In this document: positions 43,372-51,468 of the stretch, one piece after another | Position numbering within the stretch: position 1 is the stretch's first letter | Layout: each line of letters starts with the position of its first letter | Source: Pseudomonas arsenicoxydans | GTDB taxonomy: Bacteria; Pseudomonadota; Gammaproteobacteria; Pseudomonadales; Pseudomonadaceae | Direction of reading: 5' to 3' | DNA length: 64,000 nucleotides | Assembly: GCF_006438915.1 (NCBI RefSeq) | Contig: NZ_RCZE01000010.1 | Location: 109,311-173,310 of the forward strand | Translations under genes and position numbers: made by a program | Notes under the pieces: generated by a model | What the model saw: the letters and a program-made list of their open reading frames with translations, nothing else | Told to the model about the DNA's origin: nothing | Databases searched by the model: none

Positions 43372-45903
43372 TTAAAAGTAGTAGCTTAAACCCACACTGG
43401 CGTTCCAGCTCAGATCGATAGCTTCACCTTTACTTCCTCCCACTTCACCATAAAGCTGCCAGTTCTTCTGCGCAGGGGTCCAGTTCATCCCAACAGTATA
43501 TTCAACACTGGTATCGGAAGGGCTGCTTTCAAAATCATCGTCATTGACCTGCACATCACTGTTTTTCACGAACTCACGCCCTAATGCTACGCGCATCCTT
43601 GGTTGCAATATGCTGCCATTATCGAGAGCGAACTCACGACCAGCGGACACCCCTACTTTAGCCAACAGTGACCGCGCCGCCTCGGCATCGACTTCCAGGC
43701 CATTATCCAGACGATATTGCTTGCCTTCCACTGCAGCCAGACCGGCTTGAGCAAACGGCTCAATAAAAACGCCCTTATCGAAGCGAATATGTTTGCCAAC
43801 TTCCACCGTTGCACTGACGCCAAGGTTTTTATAGTGACCTTTGCTGCGGGTGCCATCACTCATTGTGACCTTGGCTTTGTTGTCAAATTGGTTGACCTTG
43901 CCTACTACGTCCACGTACATGCCACTGGCAACGTCGAGCAATGTGCCATAGACACCCCCATTGAGGCTGCGCACTGTCGCCGAAGAGCCGTTCTTGAGAT
44001 CTATTTCGGTGCGTCCATCCCCCACAAATGCGCCGATCAGCCATTGTTGACCACCGAGTTGCGCCTGGGTATCGGCGCCTAGTGCGAAACCACTCTGGTA
44101 CTGGGTGTATCCGCCGCCGTAGGCATTGGAAACGTTGTACTGGTTGCTATAGGTGCGCATCCATACACTGTTGCTGAGGTTTTTTATCGAAGCATCGCTT
44201 CGAGCCATCGCCGACGGGTTTCCACCGCTGCCAAGACGACGATCACCCAGTCGACTGTTGAGCGTGGTCATTTCGCCACTGAGGATGCTTGACGCGCTGC
44301 CTGCAATCGCCAGGACGGTATTGGTGGAGGTACTGACAGTCTGGTTGGGTTGAAGGAACAGTCCCTCACCGTCCCGCAGCAATCCGTAGGTGCGTGAACC
44401 GGCATCTACCAGCCTATCCAGAGCGAAGCTTCCACCCCCACCGGCGATGTTGCCTATTTTCACCAGGTCGGAACTCTCTGGATTGGTGCCGCGCGCCGTT
44501 ACCTGAAGTGTGTGTTCACCACTGGCACTCTTCGTGACATTCAGGAAGTCGGTACGGTTGGTGTCCACGTCCGTGTGCATGATGAAAGTGCCGTTGCCAG
44601 ACAAGTTCTCGACATCCAGTTGGTGGAACGCGTCTTCACCCCCCAAACGGACAACACCCGCATCAAGCGCCAGGTTTCGTACTGCGCTATTGCCGGTTGT
44701 CATCCATTGGCCACTGTTCCTGATATGGACATCAGAGGAACCTTCAATTTGACCAGTCAGCGTGGCGCCATGATCCACCGAGACGGTAGTGGCGGTCAGT
44801 ACATCGCCTGACATGGAAGAACCATGGTCGAGCGACAGACTGGTCAGACCGCTCACATTTCCATTGAGAATGGCGCCATTATCGATCGCAACTTGTGCAT
44901 CAGTGCCGGCCTGAGCAAGCACATTGCCGGTCATTACACTTTGGCCATCCAGCACGACCTGAGAGACGTTCTGCAAATCGCCATTCAATCTGGCGTGATT
45001 TTGCAATCGGGTCATCGCGGTACTACCGGCGTCGACCACCACGTTACCCGTCACCGAACTGTTATCAATGGTCAGCCCCACCGTTGCCCCGTTCTGTACC
45101 TCGAGGATATTGCCGTTACCACCTTCCAGCCTGGAACCGTTGAGCACGTGGATGTCGGCTTTCGCCCCTTGCAAGTTCAACAAACGGGTGGAAATCGCAG
45201 CGCCGGTTTCCCCTTTGATCAGTGCGTTATCCAGGACGACAGATGAGACTTCCTCTCGGCCAGGCTCGCTTCCAATGCGCAAGCCCACATCGCCGCCGAT
45301 GATCGAGCTTTGTGTGGCAGAGACTGATCCATTCATGAGCCTGACACCGTCAGAAGTCGCGCCAGTAGCACGGATGGCGCTGTTCTGCAGACTGAGTACA
45401 CCAAGACCGTTGACCTGCGCACCGATATTGGTCGCCGTCACGGTGCTGCCGCGCAGCATTACGCTGGAACCGGATTGATCCTGAATGTTACGTGTCAAAA
45501 TCAGACCTGTAGCATTGCTCGTCACGTTGCTGTTTGTGAGTTCGGCACGACTGCTCGCAAGACGGATCGCAGCCCCGGAACCCGACGTGTTTGCAACCGT
45601 CCCACCGGTCATTGCCATGACCGACAGTCGTTCAAGAGCAATCTGTTGGTTACTTCCTCCATTGACCAGAAGCGTCGCACTCACTGCTCCGATATCTCCC
45701 GTATGGGCATCATTGGCCGTCAGTTCTGAGCGCGTGTTCAATGTCCAGGATTGAAACGGTATGGTGCCATCAATCGTGCGGATTTCATCTGGATTCAAAA
45801 CCCCGGCGTTAGCCACAGAGACAGACAACATCACCAGCGTAAAGGAAGGTATTCCCATTCGCTTGCCTAATAAGTCGAAATTGAAAGATGGTGTAGTAAG
45901 CAT
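43372..45903 (-). CDS. Autotransporter (type Va) with beta-helix passenger
   Basis: 843 residues from ATG 45903. An N-terminal signal region (MGIPSFTLVMLSVSVANAG, cleaved about residue 34) is followed by some 500 residues of degenerate repeats rich in N, T, S, G and V (for example LNGDLQNVSQVVLDGQSVMT, near residue 305, and GNVSGLTSLSLDHGSSMSGD), the pattern of a pertactin-like right-handed beta-helix. The last 270 residues form the translocator barrel: NSVWMRTYSNQYNVSNAYGG, then alternating strands ending WNASVGLSYYF, with the terminal Phe recognised for outer-membrane assembly. Role probably adhesion or cell-surface interaction. No protease motif is evident. Base composition is AT-richer than the core. 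Confidence 0.88.
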   Translation of the reverse strand: MLTTPSFNFDLLGKRMGIPSFTLVMLSVSVANAGVLNPDEIRTIDGTIPFQSWTLNTRSELTANDAHTGDIGAVSATLLVNGGSNQQIALERLSVMAMTGGTVANTSGSGAAIRLASSRAELTNSNVTSNATGLILTRNIQDQSGSSVMLRGSTVTATNIGAQVNGLGVLSLQNSAIRATGATSDGVRLMNGSVSATQSSIIGGDVGLRIGSEPGREEVSSVVLDNALIKGETGAAISTRLLNLQGAKADIHVLNGSRLEGGNGNILEVQNGATVGLTIDNSSVTGNVVVDAGSTAMTRLQNHARLNGDLQNVSQVVLDGQSVMTGNVLAQAGTDAQVAIDNGAILNGNVSGLTSLSLDHGSSMSGDVLTATTVSVDHGATLTGQIEGSSDVHIRNSGQWMTTGNSAVRNLALDAGVVRLGGEDAFHQLDVENLSGNGTFIMHTDVDTNRTDFLNVTKSASGEHTLQVTARGTNPESSDLVKIGNIAGGGGSFALDRLVDAGSRTYGLLRDGEGLFLQPNQTVSTSTNTVLAIAGSASSILSGEMTTLNSRLGDRRLGSGGNPSAMARSDASIKNLSNSVWMRTYSNQYNVSNAYGGGYTQYQSGFALGADTQAQLGGQQWLIGAFVGDGRTEIDLKNGSSATVRSLNGGVYGTLLDVASGMYVDVVGKVNQFDNKAKVTMSDGTRSKGHYKNLGVSATVEVGKHIRFDKGVFIEPFAQAGLAAVEGKQYRLDNGLEVDAEAARSLLAKVGVSAGREFALDNGSILQPRMRVALGREFVKNSDVQVNDDDFESSPSDTSVEYTVGMNWTPAQKNWQLYGEVGGSKGEAIDLSWNASVGLSYYF

Positions 45904-46087
45904 GCCAGTAGCCCTTAGTAAAGTCCTCCGCCAAAGAGGGAACAAAATCCAGCGTCGAACAATCAATGTGGAAAGCGCGCCGAAGATTACAGGCGCAGCC
46001 CTTACTTCTCTGTAGGACTAATCTGAAGATCTAGAGGAATTAGGCTTCAGCCTCCATCCTTGATGGTTCTCATCGTAAGAATTCGTA

Positions 46088-46138
46088 GGAAAAATCACAC
46101 CCAATCAATATAAACTTCACAGCCCTATTGATTGGGTG
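46088..46138 (-). terminator. Intrinsic terminator for the 46151-48211 gene
   Basis: CACCCAATCAAT (46098-46109) and ATTGATTGGGTG (46127-46138) form a perfect 12-bp stem with a 17-base loop. On the minus strand the stem is followed by TGATTTTTCC. It lies 12 bp after the stop of the Ig-like gene and before the autotransporter promoter region. Confidence 0.8.
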
Positions 46139-46150
46139 CCCCTTCACTCG

Positions 46151-48211
46151 TTAACCCTCACTGCCTGCGCCCAACTCCTCGCAATATTGAAGACTGCTGT
46201 TGCGAACCCTTACAGGATGCATCTCCTTATCCGATTCGAACGTCGTTCCACCAAGTTTGATTTCGTACCATATCTGCGCGTAATAAAAAGTGACTGGGTT
46301 AGTGGGCGGTGTCGCTTGTTGTATTGTCTTGAAGAGTAGATATTCCATATCAAATACAAGATCGCCTCCACCTACCGGCATCTTTTCAGTTTTTGTGAAA
46401 GTCACGTCGGCGATCGGATCGGTGGCAGCTTCGTTTTTCCAGGCGAGCATTTGCATGGTGACGTCCCTTCCGACCGGCAGATCTCGATGGCCACCGGGTG
46501 CCGACACTTTAAGCGGCGGTACGGCCACTACCCCCTCGTCTACAGTCCGAGGCACCATCGTCTTGCAGGTGATATATCGCTTACCACCCAGCTCGATAAA
46601 TGGACCTTTGTGGGGATCCAGGTTGATCTCGAATGTTTCGACTAACACTTCGACGGCAGGCACTTGACGCATTACGTTAGGATTGCCGGGATATTCGAGG
46701 GTGTAGTAAGCCTCGATATCTCCCAGTCCGGCGGGGAAAATCAACTCATACGCCACATCTGCAAAGACGGTGGCATCAGTATTTTTCATTTCTGCCGTTC
46801 CGACTGGTTCGCCGTCCCAATAGAAAGTCACTAATGCATCTTCAAGTAGATCGGGGGCGCCGGTCCATCTGGTAGCGGTGAAGCGAACCGGTTGGCCGAT
46901 GTCCAGGGTAGTAAGGTGATTCTTGTCCCCGCCCCCCGCGCGCCCGTGAACTTCAACCGGCAGCAAATTATCGTTATCCAGTTCAGGCAACGTATCAGGT
47001 GGTACCCCCGGGAATACGAAGTTGACGAATATTGTCGTTGGCGGAATGTAAGGGATGGCAGGATCCGCGCCACGTTTTAATGAATATTCGATTTCTACAG
47101 TCTTCTCCGCTGTGGCGCCTGTCGTAACTTCATCCAGAATTTCGTAAGTAAGCTTCATTTCAAACTTGGTGGCAGACGCGCCTAGCTCTCTGCTTCCCAG
47201 CACTTTATCTGTATCGCCTCTGACTGTAATGGTTACAAGATCCTTCGGATCGCCATTGTCGGGGTAGTCAAACTCGCAGAAAATTTCTTTGCCGGCAGGT
47301 AAAAACGTACCAAGACTGATCGCCTCTGTATGATTGGGGCCGGCCGCCGGCACTCGTAATGGTTTGAGCACGGGAGGCGGCAAAAACTTGATCGGCAGTG
47401 TGGGTGCGCCGGCAATGACAGAGTCCTGGGATATGTTTTGTGGTGCGTCATGCAACCTATATCGATGGTACAAACCTCCGTTAGGAAGAGTTTTCAGTTT
47501 GGCGAGAGGTATTTTGAATTCTCCTACCGCCGGATCAGCTGTAGCCGTAACAACGCCTCGATAATATTCGGGCATGCTCGTGGTCGTGCCAGATCGATTA
47601 GCGATGCAGAAAATGATTTCATCATTCGCTGCCCGGTTGGGATAGTTGATGGGGATATTGACTACCAATCCGTCGGGGTATTTAGCAGCCCAGGCGTCGT
47701 CAATTGCCTCTCCCCCAGCAATATCCTGATTCGCAAAGGTCGCGAAGGGCGGAGGTGTCCTGCTGAATGGTTTTTTTACATAATAAGGTGGATTTTTGTC
47801 GACAAAGAACTTCATTGGAGTTGAACTATCTTCGATTCCAAGTCCGTCCTCAATATGGAACCGACAGTAATACTCCGTTGGTCCTGGAATATCCGGATCA
47901 TCCGGAATCAGACTATTAGGCACATCGATATTGACGGGAAAAAAGTCTGAGAAATCTTCTGGAATATCAACTTTCCCAAGTTCTTTTTCAACTTCCCCGA
48001 CCCTGTTACCCATTACCCTTGCAACGCCGCCACCAAACAAACCTTCTTTGAGTTCCATTAGCGTGACTTTGATTGTAGGCTTATTCAACTCAACCAACCG
48101 GATTCGGCCATCGCCTGGTATCATACCGACAATCTCTGGCGGATCGGCGTACAGTCCAATACGGGTTTTTTTACGCGGCATTTCGTTTTCGGCATTCTCT
48201 TTAACAGACAT
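46151..48211 (-). CDS. Large protein with apparent Ig-like modules, function unknown
   Basis: 686 residues; AAAAAGGAGAG precedes ATG 48211 with good spacing. No signal peptide and no membrane segment. From residue 40 onwards it shows a succession of beta-sandwich-like units of about 120 residues: each has a proline-rich link (LPIKFLPPPVLKPLRVP), a strand group with GKEIFCEFDYPDNGDPKDLV or LVTFYWDGEPVGTAEMKNTD, and an acidic end. This resembles Ig-like or invasin-type modules in which a strand ends in xWDG or xYPD. It ends KEMHPVRVRNSSLQYC. It is 189 bp downstream of the gene at 49225 on the same strand. I do not recognise a named family; a role in surface, toxin or complex assembly is only guesswork. 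Confidence 0.6.
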   Translation of the reverse strand: MSVKENAENEMPRKKTRIGLYADPPEIVGMIPGDGRIRLVELNKPTIKVTLMELKEGLFGGGVARVMGNRVGEVEKELGKVDIPEDFSDFFPVNIDVPNSLIPDDPDIPGPTEYYCRFHIEDGLGIEDSSTPMKFFVDKNPPYYVKKPFSRTPPPFATFANQDIAGGEAIDDAWAAKYPDGLVVNIPINYPNRAANDEIIFCIANRSGTTTSMPEYYRGVVTATADPAVGEFKIPLAKLKTLPNGGLYHRYRLHDAPQNISQDSVIAGAPTLPIKFLPPPVLKPLRVPAAGPNHTEAISLGTFLPAGKEIFCEFDYPDNGDPKDLVTITVRGDTDKVLGSRELGASATKFEMKLTYEILDEVTTGATAEKTVEIEYSLKRGADPAIPYIPPTTIFVNFVFPGVPPDTLPELDNDNLLPVEVHGRAGGGDKNHLTTLDIGQPVRFTATRWTGAPDLLEDALVTFYWDGEPVGTAEMKNTDATVFADVAYELIFPAGLGDIEAYYTLEYPGNPNVMRQVPAVEVLVETFEINLDPHKGPFIELGGKRYITCKTMVPRTVDEGVVAVPPLKVSAPGGHRDLPVGRDVTMQMLAWKNEAATDPIADVTFTKTEKMPVGGGDLVFDMEYLLFKTIQQATPPTNPVTFYYAQIWYEIKLGGTTFESDKEMHPVRVRNSSLQYCEELGAGSEG

Positions 48212-48231
48212 TTGCACTCTCCTTTTTCACA

Positions 48232-48245
48232 TTAAGCCAAATGGC
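48232..48245. repeat. AAGCCA-AA-TGGCTT dyad in the gap between two unknown genes
   Basis: Perfect 6-bp arms with a 2-base centre, 20 bp upstream of the 48211 start. It may be an operator or simply chance at this length. Confidence 0.3.
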
Positions 48246-48400
48246 TTGACGCGCTCCATCAGCCCGAATACTACTTAGCCGCCCTTGAAGGCCAACGTTT
48301 AAAGCACGGACCAATGCAGCAAAGTTTTACATTTGATTGACTCACGACCTTTGGTTCAAAGATGTAGTCCTGCTACACATTAAAAAAACAGCGGAATGAT

Positions 48401-49225
48401 TCATGGCGAATAGCAAGGCTTTTCATGTCCCGCGATAATCCTGTCTATCTTTGCCAACGCTGCGCGAGATCTTCCAAATATTCGCCCTCCACGGGCAATG
48501 GTATATATTGCAGTGAGCGAGTCATTATTAATCAGCGCCTTTATGCAAGGAGCAAAAGGCAAATGTTGAATAAAGCCTTTTTTTATTTCGTCATCAGTTA
48601 ATCTTTTTGTAAACGTCTCAACGGCCTCGGGAACTACGTCAACGTCACCTTCGCCAGGGGATCCGTTAAGGGATCGATAACCTTGAAAGTGAAGAGAGAA
48701 TTGGTCACCTTCAAGCGCCAAAGGCTGCGGTGCAATGGCTATATCAACACCCGATGTCAAAGGAGGCACGGTAAAACAGTTGTAATAACCCCACAGGGTC
48801 AAATTAAGGAAGTCGGCTTCCTCGAGCATTTCCTCAGGCGCTTGGGTGTGATCGATAATCAATTGTTTGCGTGGTGATGGATCCTGCATCCCGAACGCAG
48901 TGACGATGTAATAGAGAAACGCAGTGCCATCTATGGCCATCCGTGCTGGAGTAATCGGTACTTCAATTTCGGAGGGGACAATCCCTGTCGGATAGTCGTC
49001 CTCAAAGATAGAAGTCTCCGCGCCCCCCTGAAACCAAAACACTTCGAGATGGTCATCAAACGATGTTTCAGCCCAGCGTGTTATTCGAGCCACGGTACCA
49101 CTAGCCAGAATTGGCAAGGGAATGAGGCCATTAACATCAGTTACACCATCTACGGTGATCGGATCTGCCAATGAACCAGCCATCTTGCGTAAAGCCTCTT
49201 CTGTTGATTGATTAACCCGAGACAT
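48401..49225 (-). CDS. Beta-rich protein of unknown function, linked to the Ig-like gene
   Basis: 274 residues from ATG 49225, with CGGAGGAG upstream. No signal peptide or membrane segment. The first 100 residues (IPLPILASGTVARITRWAET; HLEVFWFQGGAETSIFEDDY) look like one of the Ig-like modules in the next gene, followed by a segment with NLTLWGYYNCFTVPPL near residue 155 and a hydrophilic C-terminal third with a GRIFGRSRAALAKIDRI helix. The 189-bp gap to the 48211 gene holds a small dyad but no terminator, so the two may be one operon. A lux-type box lies 98 bp upstream. Function unknown. Confidence 0.6.
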   Translation of the reverse strand: MSRVNQSTEEALRKMAGSLADPITVDGVTDVNGLIPLPILASGTVARITRWAETSFDDHLEVFWFQGGAETSIFEDDYPTGIVPSEIEVPITPARMAIDGTAFLYYIVTAFGMQDPSPRKQLIIDHTQAPEEMLEEADFLNLTLWGYYNCFTVPPLTSGVDIAIAPQPLALEGDQFSLHFQGYRSLNGSPGEGDVDVVPEAVETFTKRLTDDEIKKGFIQHLPFAPCIKALINNDSLTAIYTIARGGRIFGRSRAALAKIDRIIAGHEKPCYSP

Positions 49226-49323
49226 TTTGAAACTCCTCCGCAGATGGCGTTGGCAGGTAAGCCCATGCATTTGAAAACCCACAACCTTTGGTACCGATTA
49301 AGAACCGGCGATGTTTTATTGGC

Positions 49324-49343
49324 TACTGTCAGATCTGACAGGT
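49324..49343. promoter_or_regulatory. LuxR-type box (CTGT-N8-ACAG) upstream of the 49225 gene
   Basis: TACTGTCAGATCTGACAGGT contains a perfect 16-bp palindrome CTGTCAGATCTGACAG, again CT-N12-AG. It is 98 bp before the minus-strand start at 49225; CTTAAT, a -10-like hexamer, lies 22 bases from it in that direction. Core and flank (ACTGTCAG...TGACAG) match the box at 42757. Confidence 0.65.
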
Positions 49344-49430
49344 TTAGTTGCCGCTCGTCGGATTTACCATGTCATCCCTGTGTGCGGAGGACCGTGACGT
49401 ATTGACGCAGCCCCCCTGTTTGATGCCTTA

Positions 49431-49444
49431 TGAAACCGGTTTCA
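49431..49444. promoter_or_regulatory. PtxS operator upstream of ptxS
   Basis: TGAAACCGGTTTCA, a perfect 14-bp palindrome identical to the published PtxS recognition site of P. aeruginosa and P. putida. It lies 48 bp before the ptxS start, consistent with autoregulation. Confidence 0.9.
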
Positions 49445-49492
49445 GCATGCCATCGCTGTACACCTGAAAAATCCAACAACAAGGTGCCAGAC

Positions 49493-50518
49493 GTGAACGA
49501 CTTCTCCGCCGCCCAACGCAGCCGCGTCACCATGCTCGACGTCGCCGAACACGCCGGTGTCTCCAAGGCCAGCGTCTCGCGCTTCATCGGCGATGACCGC
49601 GCCTTGCTCTCAGACGCCATTGCCTTGCGCATCGAGCAGGCGATTGCCGAACTCGGCTATCGCCCCAACCAGATGGCCCGCGGCTTGAAACGCGGGCGCA
49701 CTCGCCTGATCGGCATGCTGGTGGCCGATATCCGCAACCCTTATTCGATTGCCGTGATGCACGGGGTGGAAACCGCCTGCCGTCAACACGGCTACAGCCT
49801 GGTGGTGTGCAATACCGATCGCGATGACGAGCAGGAACGTCAGCACCTGGCGTTGCTGCGCTCGTACAACATCGAAGGCTTGATCGTGAACACCCTGGGT
49901 CATCACCGCGATGAGCTGCGCGAGTTGCATCGGGAAATGCCGATGGTGCTGGTGGATCGCAAGGTCGAGCAGCTTGAGAGTGATCTGGTCGGGCTGGACA
50001 ACCCGGCCGCCGTTGAAATGGCCCTCGCCCATTTGCAGGAGCGCGGTTATCGCGAGGTGCTGATGGTGACGGAACCGTTTGACGGCACCAGTTCGCGGAT
50101 TGAACGGGTCAGCAGTTTCAAGGCGCAGATCGCGCAACGCGCTGCTTTAACCGGCGCGGTAGTTGAGACCGGCAACGATCTGACCTCACAGCTGAAAACC
50201 TTCCTGAACACACCCGGTGCTGGCCCAAAAGCGTTGTTTTGTGCCAATGGCATTGCGGCGCTGGCCAGTACGCATTCGTTGCGTGAATTGCAGTGCAATC
50301 TATTTGAGGACATCGGGGTGATCGCGCTGGATGACCTGGATTGGTATCCGTTGGTGGGCAGCGGCATCACAGCGCTGGCTCAGCCGACGGCGGAGATAGG
50401 CGCGAGTGCGTTTGAGTGTTTGCTCAAGCGGTTGCGTGGGGATGTCGGGGCGGTGCGGACGATGGATTTTTCGGCGCGGTTGATTGTGCGTGGGTCGACT
50501 CTGGGGGATTTGCGGTGA
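49493..50518 (+). CDS. ptxS: LacI-family regulator of 2-ketogluconate use
   Basis: 341 residues from GTG 49493 (AAGGTG upstream); length equals known PtxS proteins. DNA-binding: VTMLDVAEHAGVSKASVSRF near residues 12-31 and YRPNQMARGLKRGRTRLIG, the hinge. The ligand-binding periplasmic-fold domain follows with NTDRDDEQERQHLALLRSYN near residue 105 and VIALDDLDWYPLVGSGITAL near 290. PtxS represses itself and the kgu operon and releases DNA on binding 2-ketogluconate. Two identical operators flank the gene, in agreement. A REP pair separates it from kguE. Confidence 0.93.
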   Translation: MNDFSAAQRSRVTMLDVAEHAGVSKASVSRFIGDDRALLSDAIALRIEQAIAELGYRPNQMARGLKRGRTRLIGMLVADIRNPYSIAVMHGVETACRQHGYSLVVCNTDRDDEQERQHLALLRSYNIEGLIVNTLGHHRDELRELHREMPMVLVDRKVEQLESDLVGLDNPAAVEMALAHLQERGYREVLMVTEPFDGTSSRIERVSSFKAQIAQRAALTGAVVETGNDLTSQLKTFLNTPGAGPKALFCANGIAALASTHSLRELQCNLFEDIGVIALDDLDWYPLVGSGITALAQPTAEIGASAFECLLKRLRGDVGAVRTMDFSARLIVRGSTLGDLR

Positions 50519-50530
50519 ATGTTCCGGCCT

Positions 50531-50606
50531 CTTCGCGAGCAAGCCCGCTCCCACATTGGTTTTGTGTACGCCACAGATCCCTGTGGGAGCGGGCTTGCTC
50601 GCGAAG
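50531..50606. repeat. REP pair between ptxS and kguE
   Basis: CTTCGCGAGCAAGCCCGCTC and inverted copy separated by about 30 bp. It splits the regulator and the catabolic genes. Confidence 0.9.
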
Positions 50607-50658
50607 AGGCCCTTAAGAACAACACAACACTCAAGACAGCCCTTTTTTTGAACAAAAA

Positions 50659-50672
50659 TGAAACCGGTTTCA
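50659..50672. promoter_or_regulatory. PtxS operator upstream of kguE
   Basis: A second perfect TGAAACCGGTTTCA, ending 13 bp before the kguE start codon. It probably lies over or just downstream of the operon promoter, so PtxS would block transcription there. Confidence 0.9.
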
Positions 50673-50685
50673 GAGGTGCAGAACA

Positions 50686-51468
50686 ATGAATAAACCACCT
50701 GTTTCCATCAGCCTGTCGAGCTACGGCGCCGACCTCGTCCGCCAACGCGGCCAAGGCAGTTTTATCGACGTCTTGGCTGCTGCCGGCGCCACACGCATTG
50801 AATGGCGTGAAGAGTTGCTGACCGATGAAGACTCACGGCAACTGGCCGAGGACACACACTCCCAAGGCATGGAAAGTATCTACTCTTCGCCGATGGAGCT
50901 GTGGCTGGCCGGTCAGTCGAAACCCAATCCTGAGCTGCGCGTCACCCTTGAACGCGCCCAGGCGTTCGGCGCCAAATGGCTGAAAGTGTCGCTGGGCTAT
51001 TTCACCGATAACAATGACTTGCAGGCCCTGAACCGCGTGCTGGCCCAGAGCCCGGTGCAACTGCTGGTGGAAAACGACCAGACGTTGCACGGCGGCCGTA
51101 TCGAACCGTTTCAGCGCTTTTTCGGCGAAGTGGAGCAACACAACCTGCCGATCAAAATGACCTTCGACATTGGTAACTGGCACTGGCAGGACCAATCCGC
51201 CGCCAGCGCCGCCCGATTGCTTGGCCGGCATGTCGGTTACTTGCACTGCAAAGCCGTGACCCGCCGTGCCGACGGAAAATTGGTCGCGATCCCGCCAACC
51301 GCCAATGACGTGCAGGAGTGGGAACAACTGCTGCGGCACATGGCCCAAGGCGTTATGCGGGCGGCGGAGTATCCGCTGCAAGGCGATGACCTGGTGCAAT
51401 TGACCACCGAACACGTCGCCACCCTCGCCCGCCTCGGTCAATCCCGCCTGGAGAGCGCTCATGCCTGA
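50686..51468 (+). CDS. kguE: Sugar phosphate isomerase/epimerase KguE
   Basis: 260 residues, TIM-barrel of the AP endonuclease 2 / xylose isomerase-like family. Core strands include GATRIEWREELLTDED near residue 35, FGAKWLKVSLGYF near 95, PVQLLVENDQTLHGG near 122 with the metal-ligand Glu, and PIKMTFDIGNWHWQDQSA near 155. KguE is part of the 2-ketogluconate operon in fluorescent pseudomonads, where it is assigned an epimerase role; its exact step is unsettled. AGAGGTG precedes ATG 50686, and the stop overlaps the kguK start by 8 bp. Confidence 0.9.
   Translation: MNKPPVSISLSSYGADLVRQRGQGSFIDVLAAAGATRIEWREELLTDEDSRQLAEDTHSQGMESIYSSPMELWLAGQSKPNPELRVTLERAQAFGAKWLKVSLGYFTDNNDLQALNRVLAQSPVQLLVENDQTLHGGRIEPFQRFFGEVEQHNLPIKMTFDIGNWHWQDQSAASAARLLGRHVGYLHCKAVTRRADGKLVAIPPTANDVQEWEQLLRHMAQGVMRAAEYPLQGDDLVQLTTEHVATLARLGQSRLESAHA

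Noticed and set aside
49431..49492. ATG at 49430 as start of ptxS
   Set aside because: It lies inside the PtxS operator; GTG 49493 has a ribosome site and gives the normal length.
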